A stretch of DNA of 8,204 nt from Cytophagales bacterium (GTDB taxonomy: Bacteria > Bacteroidota > Bacteroidia > Cytophagales > Cyclobacteriaceae), in assembly GCA_003454975.1 (NCBI GenBank), contig DMST01000119.1, positions 717-8,920 of the forward strand, given 5' to 3'. The notes under the pieces were generated by a model. The model saw nothing but the letters and a program-made list of their open reading frames with translations, made no database searches and was not told where the DNA came from. Every line of letters starts with the position of its first letter. Within the stretch, counting starts at the first letter, position 1. Both the position numbers and the translations under genes were made by a program. Below are positions 1 to 6,845 of this stretch, piece by piece.

Positions 1-1349
1 GGGCCCCACTCCAGGCTGGGCATTTCGCCCTCGGGCAATACGTTTAGGCGGTAGGCCTCTTTCCACATCAGCGGTACGCGCATGGGCCAGGTGAGCTCTA
101 TCCCGGGGTGGAAGGGGCCACCCAGGCATTCTTCGAGGGGGGCTTGGTTCAGGGCCGTTAGCTGCTCTTCCAAGGACAGCTCCTCAAAGGAACGGGGCTC
201 CAGAATAGGCTGGTTAGAGAACTTGCCTTTCGCCCACTTACGCAAGCGATCGTACATGGTATGCGTGATGGGCAGGTCGTCCAGAAAGATCTGCTCGTAC
301 TCACCAAATCCGTCACCGTAGAGGGGCGGCACCTTCGCAGGTTTCCACTCGATGGAGGCCGGATCGCGGAACCAACGGAATACCTTCTTGCGCAGAGCTT
401 TGTGCTCATCGCTCGGGTCAGACAGCTTGTCCATCAGTTCAGAACTGGTGAAATCGGATGGGCTATTGTGCCCGAACAGCATATAGAAACCCTCGTTTAC
501 CCAGCCCGTGGTAGTCATGCGTACCAGCATGGGGGCTATGTCTCGCCAGAAGTTTACGCCGTCCTTAGCTGGGTCCTCGTAGTCAAACTTATCGTTGCGG
601 ATGAAGAGGTCCTCAACCACGTCGTTCATGGTGACTACACCGTACAGTCCGGGTCCAAAGTCAGGCGGGGTTACGGCTACCATGGCGGGCTCGGCTTCAA
701 AGTGCTTGCCGTCTATGGTTACTTTGGCCCGAACTACGCCGTCGCTGGTATCGTCGTGCCAGTCGTTGTTGTTGGCAAAGGTGATGGCCGGCTCATTGTT
801 TACGGATGCTGAGTGGCCGTCGCCGCCAATGAAGATCAGGCGGCCTTTTTTGTCAGTTTTTAACTCGCCTAGCCATACTTCCTTTCCGTTCCAGCGGCCC
901 GTATCAAACTGATAGTCGGTACCCTCCTCGCCCTTCCCGCTAATGGTGCGGCTACCCGGATCAACGACTAGCTGCGAACGGTCGGGGGCGTTAGGGTTAC
1001 GCGGCTCAGCCGGTAGGGCAAAGTCGCCCAGGTCCATGGCATTGTTGAACTGGTACCAAGCCGCTTTGATGTTGGCAACGTGTACCCGCCAGGTGATGGA
1101 AGAATGGTCGGTGTCGATGATTTCTCCAAGTACCTTGTTGTTCTTGTCAAAAGCATATACACGAAAGCGCACGGCTTGCTTTTTCACTTTGCCTTCGGCA
1201 TCCTTAAAGCCCCCTTCGGGGGTAGGGGCGATACCGGGCCGTTCTGAGGCAAGAAAATACTCGTGCGAATTGCCCACACGGGCAACGCCTACTGGAGGAT
1301 AGATAGCAACACGCGCTACCTGATCCCCATCAATGGGATGTTGACTCAT
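1..1349 (-). CDS. LodA/GoxA-family CTQ-dependent amino-acid oxidase, N-terminal part (runs off left edge)
   Basis: An open frame of 449 codons begins at the ATG complementary to 1347-1349 and continues without a stop past base 1. The N-terminus carries PPVGVARVGNS (residues 18-28) and then GGFKD followed by KKQAVRFRVYAFD (46-68), the hallmark start of the LodA family. TPPDFGPG (around 226) and GGPFHPGIELTWP (410-422, preceded by Cys408) follow. Family knowledge: LodA (L-lysine 6-oxidase) and GoxA (glycine oxidase) use a cysteine tryptophylquinone cofactor, deaminate an amino acid oxidatively and release H2O2; a flavoprotein, LodB, is needed for cofactor maturation. Marinomonas LodA is about 726 residues with its cofactor Cys and Trp in the C-terminal part, so both are probably beyond the edge, and so would be any lodB. 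Cys408 may be another conserved Cys rather than the cofactor one. No signal peptide is visible. Substrate cannot be told. The ATG is supported by the VGVARVGNS block starting soon after it. Family assignment is firm; substrate and activity are open. Confidence 0.88.
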   Translation of the reverse strand, partial: MSQHPIDGDQVARVAIYPPVGVARVGNSHEYFLASERPGIAPTPEGGFKDAEGKVKKQAVRFRVYAFDKNNKVLGEIIDTDHSSITWRVHVANIKAAWYQFNNAMDLGDFALPAEPRNPNAPDRSQLVVDPGSRTISGKGEEGTDYQFDTGRWNGKEVWLGELKTDKKGRLIFIGGDGHSASVNNEPAITFANNNDWHDDTSDGVVRAKVTIDGKHFEAEPAMVAVTPPDFGPGLYGVVTMNDVVEDLFIRNDKFDYEDPAKDGVNFWRDIAPMLVRMTTTGWVNEGFYMLFGHNSPSDFTSSELMDKLSDPSDEHKALRKKVFRWFRDPASIEWKPAKVPPLYGDGFGEYEQIFLDDLPITHTMYDRLRKWAKGKFSNQPILEPRSFEELSLEEQLTALNQAPLEECLGGPFHPGIELTWPMRVPLMWKEAYRLNVLPEGEMPSLEWG

Positions 1350-1455
1350 AGTCGGTTTTACTAGGGTTAGATTATTGCCTATTAAGTTAGGTAGATTGTT
1401 TTGATAAAGGGATACTTAATACGACTGAAGTTGAATTTTTTATGGGGTAGAGAAG

Positions 1456-1502
1456 GGTATTGGGCTTATTGGTAAAAAGAATCGAATACCGTCGATACCA
1501 AT
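1456..1502. repeat. Two interleaved inverted repeats
   Basis: GGTATT at 1456-1461 is the reverse complement of AATACC at 1485-1490, and ATTGGTA at 1468-1474 is the reverse complement of TACCAAT at 1496-1502. The two pairs interleave (first arm, second arm, first partner, second partner), so as RNA only one hairpin can form unless they make an H-type pseudoknot. As DNA they are four GGTA/TACC half-sites. The region could be an operator or a structured leader for either flanking gene; no function is established. Confidence 0.35.
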
Positions 1503-1558
1503 GAAAGGGCCCTGTTTTCGCATAACAGTCTGGATTTTTGAAGCCCTACCTGCTTTTA

Positions 1559-1592
1559 ACTAAATACCCCTAGGGGGTGCACTAAATACCCC
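1559..1592 (+). promoter_or_regulatory. Tandem 12-bp direct repeat, 22-bp period: candidate activator site for the GH5-GH30 pair
   Basis: ACTAAATACCCC occurs at 1559-1570 and again at 1581-1592, a start-to-start distance of 22 bp or about two helical turns, which puts both copies on the same DNA face. A palindrome, CCCCTAGGGG (1567-1576), bridges the first copy and the spacer. Direct half-sites about 21-22 bp apart are typical of AraC-type DNA-binding domains, which also form the output domain of Bacteroidota hybrid two-component regulators of glycan loci. The pair lies 92-125 bp upstream of the GH5 ATG, where an activator could sit. The repeat is seen directly; its role is inferred. Confidence 0.4.
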
Positions 1593-1626
1593 CGGCATGC
1601 TATGGGTCCATCCTTTACTTTAGGAG

Positions 1627-1634
1627 CATATTTG
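1627..1634 (+). promoter_or_regulatory. Possible Bacteroidota -7 promoter element for the GH5 gene
   Basis: CATATTTG matches seven of eight positions of the Bacteroidota consensus TANNTTTG and lies 49 bp before the preferred GH5 ATG. It would place the repeat at 1559-1592 just upstream of the promoter, as for an activator. No convincing -33 TTTG partner was found at the usual spacing, so this is weak. A second seven-of-eight match, GATTTTTG at 1533-1540, is an alternative. Confidence 0.2.
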
Positions 1635-1683
1635 ATTGCATCCCCGAGGCACGCACATCGGGACAATACGAAAACCAATCTTC

Positions 1684-4455
1684 ATGTTATTACGCAGAAT
1701 AAGTCCCTCCCGGTTTCGGGAGGGGGTTCTTCCTGTCCTCCTCTTCTTGGGGGTGGTGGGTACTGCCCAGGGCCAATGGCTCAAGACGGAAGGGCACGAT
1801 ATAGTAGATGAGGCTGGTGAACCGGTCATTCTGCGCGGAATGGGCTTGGGAGGTTGGATGCTTCAAGAGGGTTACATGCTACGTACCGGAGGGGCACAGC
1901 ACGAGATACGTGAGCGTATCGAGGCCTTGGTGGGTTCGGAGGTGACTGAGGAATTTTACACGACTTGGTTAGATAATCATTGCCGCCGGGAAGATATTGA
2001 TTCACTGGCCGCCTGGGGGTATAATTCCATTCGCCCGGCCTTACACTACAATCTATTTACACCGCCCATTCAGGAGGAGCCCGTGCCGGGCGAAATCACT
2101 TGGCTGGAGGACGGTTTTGCCCGGCTGGACAGCTTGGTGCAATGGGCCCATGATAACCGCTTGTGGGTGATTTTGGACATGCACGCCGCACCCGGAGGGC
2201 AGGGTGAGAACGCTGATATCAGTGATTACGATCCGGATTTGCCTTCGCTTTGGGAAAGTGAGGAAAACCAGGATAAGCTGGTGGCCTTGTGGCAGCGGTT
2301 GGCGGAGCGCTACGCCGATGATCCTACCATTGCGGCGTATGACCTGATCAACGAGACGAATTGGGGCTTTCAAAACCACTCTAGTGATTTGAATGGATGT
2401 GCCGAATCGAGCAACGCCCCGCTGTGGGACCTCCAACGCAGGATTACCGAGGCTATTCGTGAGGTAGACACCCGCCACATGATTGTCATTGAGGGCAACT
2501 GCTGGGGTAACAATTACAACGGCCTCAATACCCTCTGGGATGATAACATCATAGTGAGCTACCACAAGTATTGGAACCCCAACACCCAAGGCGATGCTCA
2601 GCCGTACCTTGATACCCGCAATAAGTTTAACGCCCCTATTTGGCTGGGCGAAACGGGCGAGAATTCCAATACGTGGTTCACGGACGCCATCACCTTGCTG
2701 GAGAGCAATGGCATTGGCTGGAGTATGTGGCCGCTGAAGAAGATGGGGGGTAACAACCCTTTCGAGATTGAAATTACCCAGGGCTATCAAGAGATTCTGG
2801 ACTACTGGAACAATAGTGGACCCAAGCCTTCGGCTGAGGAGGCTACGGCTACGCTGCGGCAAATGGCCGAGAACCTGAAGGTGGAGAATAATACGTACCA
2901 CCCGGACGTGGTAGATGCGATGATCCGGCAACCGCACAGCACAGCTACCTTGCCCTGGGCAGATCATGTGATTGAGCAGACCGGAGAAACACGTGTTTTC
3001 TTTACGGATTATGATTTGGGGCGGCACACCTATGCGTATCAGGATGAAGACTACACCAACGAGAGCCGGCAACCGGGCGGAGCAGGGTGGAACTTTGGTG
3101 GTGGCTACCGAAACGATGGGGTGGACATCGAGGCCTGCACGGATTTCATCAGCAACGGCTTCAATGTAGGTTGGACCCAGGACGGCGAATGGATGCAATA
3201 CACCGTTACCGTGGAGTCGGCGGGTTTGTATGACGTGAAGGTACGTTATGCACTCAAGGAGAGCACCTCTTCGGTGCAGCTAGCTACTGAAGGTATCACC
3301 CTCACGGATCCGCTGGCCCTGGAAATTACCGGAGACTACCAAGCCTGGGCAACGGCCACCTGGCAAGATGTGCCGCTCAGCGCAGGATCACAGAGCCTAC
3401 GATTATCCATGGTAGAGGGGGGAGCCAATCTGAATTACCTGGCCTTCACTAAGCGTGGAGAACTTTCTAGCGCGCCCTTTTTGGCCCTAGGGGGTGCCAC
3501 TAATGCGGATGGCGATACGGTTTACCTTCACCTAAACAAACGCTTGGCGGATGGTACACCGCTGGTGACCGATTTCGCACTTACTCTCAATGGTGAGCCC
3601 CTCGAATTTGACGAGGTAGGCCTTGATATGACCAATACTCAGAAACTCTACTTCACCCTCGATACCTTGTTTGATAACCGGGCGGTGATTGAAGTCGCCT
3701 ACACAGGTTCCGGGCTGAAGGCCGAAGATGGGTCTGAATTAGTAACCTTTTCGGAGCTGGAAATAGCCAACCTACGGCCTTATTTTCACCAGCCTCCGGC
3801 CCAGATTGAGGCAGAGGATTTCTCGGTGAACGAAGGATTTGGCTTTGAAAATACTACCGACCAAGGTGGAGGGGTCAATGTAGGCTACACTGACGAATGG
3901 GACTACCTGGAATATGACCTGTCGGTACCAAACAATGGCGAGTACATTGTGCGCTGGCGATTGTCCTCGGAAGATACCGACAGCCGGTTTCGGGTAGAAC
4001 AACGATCCTTGGAAGGGGAGGTACTGCATACCTACACCCAAACCTTTGGGGGTACCGGAGGCTGGCAAAACTGGGTTACTCAGGGTCGAACCATGGAGCT
4101 CAGTGCCGGAATAACCAAGCTACGGTTGGTTGTAGAACAGCCACGCTTCAACCTCAACTGGTTTGAAATTATCCTGGACCGGATTACCGGCCTGCCGCCT
4201 GCGGAGGGCCACGGCGTGATGGTCTATCCAAACCCTGTGAACTATGGGCAAGTATTGCATCTGGAGCGAGCGGTGAACAACGGAGAGGCGCTACAACTCC
4301 AATTAGTAGATGCTGCAGGTAGGTCTTACCTCCAGGAGGAATTGCAGGGTCAGCCTTTGGATAAGATCAGGCTGCCGCCACTGCAACCCGGCCTGTACTT
4401 CATTTCCCTGATGGGTAACCAGTTGCGGCAGGTAACGCCACTCCTTATTCAATGA
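1684..4455 (+). CDS. Secreted multidomain GH5 glycoside hydrolase with two CBM6 modules and T9SS sorting domain
   Basis: This 923-residue enzyme starts at the ATG at 1684; a TTG at 1636 would add 16 residues before the signal peptide and is unlikely. Residues 1-30 form a signal peptide with hydrophobic core VLPVLLFLGVVG. A GH5 domain (about 31-380) has VILRGMGLGGWM at its start, conserved Arg117, DMHAAPGG with His167, INE with acid/base Glu224, YHKYW with His294 and WLGETG with nucleophile Glu323, so the catalytic set is complete. A CBM6 follows (about 436-590; FNVGWTQDGEWMQYTV), then an Ig-like/SwmB-like domain (about 596-695), a second CBM6 (about 706-832; IEAEDF, VNVGYTDEWDYLEYDL) and a type A T9SS sorting domain (about 844-923; VYPNPV, GLYFISL). 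GH5 covers many activities. The layout suggests an endo- or exo-acting beta-glucanase that binds insoluble or cell-wall glucan and is exported across the outer membrane, but neither subfamily nor linkage is settled. The GH30 gene 88 bp downstream is probably in the same operon. Confidence 0.93.
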   Translation: MLLRRISPSRFREGVLPVLLFLGVVGTAQGQWLKTEGHDIVDEAGEPVILRGMGLGGWMLQEGYMLRTGGAQHEIRERIEALVGSEVTEEFYTTWLDNHCRREDIDSLAAWGYNSIRPALHYNLFTPPIQEEPVPGEITWLEDGFARLDSLVQWAHDNRLWVILDMHAAPGGQGENADISDYDPDLPSLWESEENQDKLVALWQRLAERYADDPTIAAYDLINETNWGFQNHSSDLNGCAESSNAPLWDLQRRITEAIREVDTRHMIVIEGNCWGNNYNGLNTLWDDNIIVSYHKYWNPNTQGDAQPYLDTRNKFNAPIWLGETGENSNTWFTDAITLLESNGIGWSMWPLKKMGGNNPFEIEITQGYQEILDYWNNSGPKPSAEEATATLRQMAENLKVENNTYHPDVVDAMIRQPHSTATLPWADHVIEQTGETRVFFTDYDLGRHTYAYQDEDYTNESRQPGGAGWNFGGGYRNDGVDIEACTDFISNGFNVGWTQDGEWMQYTVTVESAGLYDVKVRYALKESTSSVQLATEGITLTDPLALEITGDYQAWATATWQDVPLSAGSQSLRLSMVEGGANLNYLAFTKRGELSSAPFLALGGATNADGDTVYLHLNKRLADGTPLVTDFALTLNGEPLEFDEVGLDMTNTQKLYFTLDTLFDNRAVIEVAYTGSGLKAEDGSELVTFSELEIANLRPYFHQPPAQIEAEDFSVNEGFGFENTTDQGGGVNVGYTDEWDYLEYDLSVPNNGEYIVRWRLSSEDTDSRFRVEQRSLEGEVLHTYTQTFGGTGGWQNWVTQGRTMELSAGITKLRLVVEQPRFNLNWFEIILDRITGLPPAEGHGVMVYPNPVNYGQVLHLERAVNNGEALQLQLVDAAGRSYLQEELQGQPLDKIRLPPLQPGLYFISLMGNQLRQVTPLLIQ
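1705..1724 (+). other. GC-rich perfect hairpin inside GH5 signal-peptide codons
   Basis: CCCTCCCG (1705-1712) and CGGGAGGG (1717-1724) form an eight-bp perfect stem with loop GTTT, starting 21 nt after the GH5 ATG. The encoded residues (SPSRFREG) make an unusually polar insert between the basic n-region and the hydrophobic core of the signal peptide. A stem this close to the start codon could slow translation initiation or early transcription, or mark a small palindromic insertion. There is no clean T tract after it, so I do not call it a terminator. Confidence 0.5.
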
Positions 4456-4543
4456 TAAAAGATTAAGATGGTACGTTAAACCATGCTCTAATCAACATTT
4501 AGTAATGTAAAGATTCCTAAAATCGTCAATCATCATTTTTTTC

Positions 4544-6049
4544 ATGAACGTTTCACACCTACCTAAAAACCTTCTACTACTCATTCTTTTGCCTGGCCTT
4601 CTTTGGGCTTGCAACGAAGGTAAAACGAGCATTGTGGAGGACGCGTCTGCACCTTCTCCGGTAACCACTGACTTTGATCCTTCAGGAAAGTCTGTCCAGA
4701 TCATCACTACTGCACAAGATACCGACCTACGGCTTGCGGCTACTGAGACTCTGGCTTTGAGCCGAGTAGAGCAACCGCTAGAAACCGAAGTTGGCATTTT
4801 CGTGAATCCCCGGCATGCCTTTCAAACGTTCCTGGGCATTGGCGGAGCCATTACCGATGCCTCGGCCGAGGTGTTTGCTCAGCTACCAGCGGACAAGCAA
4901 GAGGAGCTGTTGAAGGCGTATTATGACGCGGAAGAAGGCATTGGCTATACACTCGCCCGTACTCATATCCATAGCTGCGACTTTAGCTCGGGCAGCTATA
5001 CCTACGTTTCCGATGAAGATCCGGAGCTAGGTACTTTCAGCATCGCCCATGATCAGGAGTTCCGCATTCCCATGATCAAGCGTGCCACGGAAGCTGCCGG
5101 TGGCGAGCTGTTGTTGTATGCGAGCCCTTGGAGCCCGCCTGCCTTCATGAAGACCAATAATCATATGCTGCAAGGGGGCAAGCTGAAACCGGAATTCTAC
5201 GAAAGCTGGGCGAACTATTACGTGAAGTTTATCCAGGCCTACGAGGCCGAGGGGATGCCCATTTGGGGTCTCACTATTCAGAACGAACCTATGGCTACGC
5301 AAGTCTGGGAAAGCTGTATTTACACGGCAGAAGAAGAGCGCGATTTCCTTAAGAATCACTTGGGGCCTACCATGGCAGCGGTCGGTTTGGGTGATAAAAA
5401 CATCATTGTGTGGGACCATAACCGCGACCTGATGGGGCACCGTGCACACACCATTTTTGACGACCCCGAGGCCAATAAGTATGCCTGGGGCATCGGCAAC
5501 CACTGGTACGAAACCTGGACGGGTAGTACCGAAATGAACACTACTTTGGGGGAGATCAAGGCGGCCTACCCCGACAAGCAGATTCTGTTCACCGAGGGCT
5601 GCCAGGAGGCGTTTGACCCAGCGCGATACCAGTACTGGCCTAATGCCGAGCGGTACGGTCGCAACATGATCAATGACTTCAATAACGGCTCCGTAGGCTG
5701 GACGGACTGGAACATTCTGCTGGATGAGCGGGGCGGCCCTAACCACGTGGAAAATTTCTGCTTTGCGCCCATCCACGGTGATACCCAAGCGGGTGAGCTC
5801 ATATACACGCCTACCTACTATTATATGGGGCATTTTAGCAAGTACATCCGGCCCGGCGCCAAGCGCGTGACGGGTATGGCCAGCCGCAGCCACCTGCTCA
5901 CTACCTCTTGGCTCAATACCGACGGCACACTGGCTACCGTGGTTATGAATCCGCAGGACGAAGCCATCACCTACCGCTACTACCTTGACGATCAGGGAAC
6001 GGAGATCACCATCCCTGCCCGCGCTATGCAAACACTTTTGGTGAATTGA
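4544..6049 (+). CDS. GH30 family glycosidase, predicted lipoprotein
   Basis: The 501-residue protein begins with a lipoprotein signal peptide (hydrophobic LLLLILLPGL, lipobox LWAC, lipidated Cys23), so the mature enzyme should be anchored to a membrane. The residues after Cys23 (NEGKTS) are not a clear surface-export signal, so periplasmic or outer-surface placement is open. The catalytic domain runs from about 85 to the end: FLGIGGAITDASA (97-109), ASPWSPPAFM (193-202), TIQNEP with acid/base Glu248, VWESCIY (254-260), GNHWYETW (318-325) and LFTEGC with nucleophile Glu351, ending in a short beta-sandwich (about 435-501) typical of GH30. GH30 subfamilies 1 and 3 include glucosylceramidases and beta-1,6-glucanases; I cannot choose between them. 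Length is normal and both catalytic Glu are present. It follows the GH5 gene by 88 bp, a gap with only weak dyads (4468-4484, 4495-4508) and no terminator, so co-transcription is likely. A beta-1,6-glucan side-branch role is an inference. Confidence 0.92.
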   Translation: MNVSHLPKNLLLLILLPGLLWACNEGKTSIVEDASAPSPVTTDFDPSGKSVQIITTAQDTDLRLAATETLALSRVEQPLETEVGIFVNPRHAFQTFLGIGGAITDASAEVFAQLPADKQEELLKAYYDAEEGIGYTLARTHIHSCDFSSGSYTYVSDEDPELGTFSIAHDQEFRIPMIKRATEAAGGELLLYASPWSPPAFMKTNNHMLQGGKLKPEFYESWANYYVKFIQAYEAEGMPIWGLTIQNEPMATQVWESCIYTAEEERDFLKNHLGPTMAAVGLGDKNIIVWDHNRDLMGHRAHTIFDDPEANKYAWGIGNHWYETWTGSTEMNTTLGEIKAAYPDKQILFTEGCQEAFDPARYQYWPNAERYGRNMINDFNNGSVGWTDWNILLDERGGPNHVENFCFAPIHGDTQAGELIYTPTYYYMGHFSKYIRPGAKRVTGMASRSHLLTTSWLNTDGTLATVVMNPQDEAITYRYYLDDQGTEITIPARAMQTLLVN

Positions 6050-6119
6050 TTCAATGGTTGGTACCCTAAGGGAACGGCATGATGGATATACCCATCTGTT
6101 CGCGCTATGGTTAAACAAA

Positions 6120-6141
6120 AACGCCCGCTAGTGCGGGCGTT
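6120..6141 (-). terminator. Intrinsic terminator hairpin between GH30 and the minus-strand small gene
   Basis: Nine bp of perfect stem (6120-6128 with 6133-6141, core ACGCCCGC/GCGGGCGT) close a TAGT loop. Read on the minus strand, the stem is followed by TTTTGTTTAACC, a good U tract, so it mainly ends the gene at 6204-6557, 63 bp past its stop. On the plus strand, 71 bp beyond the GH30 stop, the same hairpin is followed only by TGGCGTTGTT, so it may also stop the GH5-GH30 transcript less efficiently. Confidence 0.8.
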
Positions 6142-6203
6142 GGCGTTGTTGCGGCTGAGTGCTGGTGGTTGAGTCCCTTGCCTTGGCGAGAGGAGGGAGT
6201 ATT

Positions 6204-6557
6204 TTAGTTGTCGGTGCGGTAGATGTCGGTATTACCGATGGTCATCAAACGGCTAGCATTCAGCATTGCCTCTGCCAGCTCGGGATCTTGTGCCATCCCC
6301 GCAAAATCTACCGTTCCTTCGGCAATCAGCTCATCCTGAGCATTGTATACCTTTACGGTTTGGCCCTCTTCCTCCAATCCAAAGAAGTACTCTAGTTCAG
6401 CTTCCTCTGTGCCCATTAGTTCGGCTACCTCTGTGAGGGTGCGCTGTACTTTTACCGGTGCAAAGTTTTCTTTGGTGTGGTTGATTTTGCTGTTGGCAGC
6501 AGCAAAAGAAGTGGTGGCAAATCCTACCAGGGCGAAGAGAGCGATTACCTTTTTCAT
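6204..6557 (-). CDS. Small exported acidic protein of unknown function
   Basis: This 117-residue protein has a clear Sec signal peptide: MKK, hydrophobic core VIALFALVGFATT, and an AXA-type site near residues 18-21 (SFAAANS). There is no lipobox Cys. The mature part of about 97 residues contains no Cys, has an acidic stretch (roughly 50-64, EEAELEYFFGLEEE), then a likely beta-hairpin (VKVYNAQDELIAEGTV, 68-83) and an acidic helix (DPELAEAMLN). I do not recognise a family. The start is fixed by the signal peptide; no Shine-Dalgarno is near it, and an AGGAGG lies about 35 nt upstream, too far to act. A strong terminator follows the gene, and it sits alone between the GH30 gene and a membrane-protein gene. 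A periplasmic or secreted role is inferred from the signal peptide only; no enzymatic motif is visible. Confidence 0.8.
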   Translation of the reverse strand: MKKVIALFALVGFATTSFAAANSKINHTKENFAPVKVQRTLTEVAELMGTEEAELEYFFGLEEEGQTVKVYNAQDELIAEGTVDFAGMAQDPELAEAMLNASRLMTIGNTDIYRTDN

Positions 6558-6621
6558 TTGTCGTAGTGTTTGTGTTTTTGACCTATGCCTCCTTGGTATA
6601 CTATTGCCGTGCCAAAAACTG

Positions 6622-6643
6622 TAACTGTTTGAATAACAGGTTA
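6622..6643 (-). other. Imperfect hairpin upstream of the small exported protein gene
   Basis: TAACTGTT (6622-6629) pairs with AACA plus GTTA (6635-6638 and 6640-6643) with a single bulged G and a five-base loop. On the minus strand it is followed within a few bases by GTTTTTGG. It could be a weak terminator for the gene ending at 6846, about 200 bp away, or an operator 65-86 bp before the start at 6557. Neither role is established. Confidence 0.3.
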
Positions 6644-6672
6644 TTGTGTTTTGTACTGTTGGCCGTAGAGGC

Positions 6673-6710
6673 TTTTATGTGTACGAAAGTGTACAGTTTC
6701 GAACATAAAA
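6673..6710. other. 38-bp imperfect dyad with TGTACA core
   Basis: TTTTATGT (6673-6680) and ACATAAAA (6703-6710) are perfect inverted arms. Inside them, CGAAA (6684-6688) pairs with TTTCG (6697-6701) and the loop contains the palindrome TGTACA. It lies in the 288-bp gap between two minus-strand genes, 116 bp or more before the start at 6557. No T tract flanks it, so it looks more like a protein-binding dyad or an RNA hairpin than a terminator. Confidence 0.35.
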
Positions 6711-6845
6711 ACGGACAGCTTATTCATGGAATTGTGAAATTCGGCCAGGGGTTTGGTCCACTTGGGGAAATAGAGAGGGTCCTCTATGCCGTGTATTCTG
6801 CCGGGTTCAGTGTGCTTGCGACACTTCAGCCAGCCTGGTAATTAC

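Larger units (their letters stand above)
1350..1683. other. Divergent intergenic region between lodA-like and GH5 genes
   Basis: This 334-bp AT-richer stretch holds the start regions of two divergent genes, so it should contain promoters on both strands. It has interleaved inverted repeats (1456-1502), a 22-bp-spaced direct repeat with an internal palindrome (1559-1592) and a weak match to the Bacteroidota -7 element (1627-1634). No good TANNTTTG match was found on the minus strand before the oxidase start. No ORF with coding character was seen apart from an in-frame TTG extension of the GH5 frame from 1636, which is disfavoured as a start. Confidence 0.6.

Noticed and set aside
126..128. Cys408 of the LodA-like protein as the quinone-forming Cys
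   Set aside because: It lacks an Asp four residues before it as expected for the cofactor Cys in LodA, and its distance from the N-terminus is too short; it is probably another conserved Cys.
261..812. Plus-strand frame of 183 codons
   Set aside because: It lies antisense to the LodA-like gene and its translation has no recognisable motif; the opposite strand carries family-conserved blocks throughout.
1209..1223. CCCCC-TTC-GGGGG hairpin
   Set aside because: It lies inside codons for the conserved TPEGGFKD segment of the LodA-like protein, so coding constraint explains it; no U tract follows on the coding strand beyond CTTTA.
1636..1683. TTG start extending the GH5 protein by 16 residues
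   Set aside because: The extension would put a charged, Pro-containing stretch before the signal peptide; the ATG at 1684 gives a normal-length signal sequence.
2053..3198. Minus-strand frame of 381 codons
   Set aside because: It is antisense to the GH5 catalytic and first CBM6 domains; its translation is rich in Val, Ile, Arg and His without a domain, as expected for a shadow frame.
5027..6118. Minus-strand frame of 363 codons
   Set aside because: It is antisense to the GH30 gene, whose catalytic motifs are intact; no coherent protein family is visible in the antisense product.
6566..6841. Plus-strand frame of 91 codons with GTG start in the gap between minus-strand genes
   Set aside because: It has a hydrophobic, Cys-rich start but no family features, spans both intergenic hairpins and begins 8 bp upstream of the opposite gene's start; it is probably chance in a non-coding gap.
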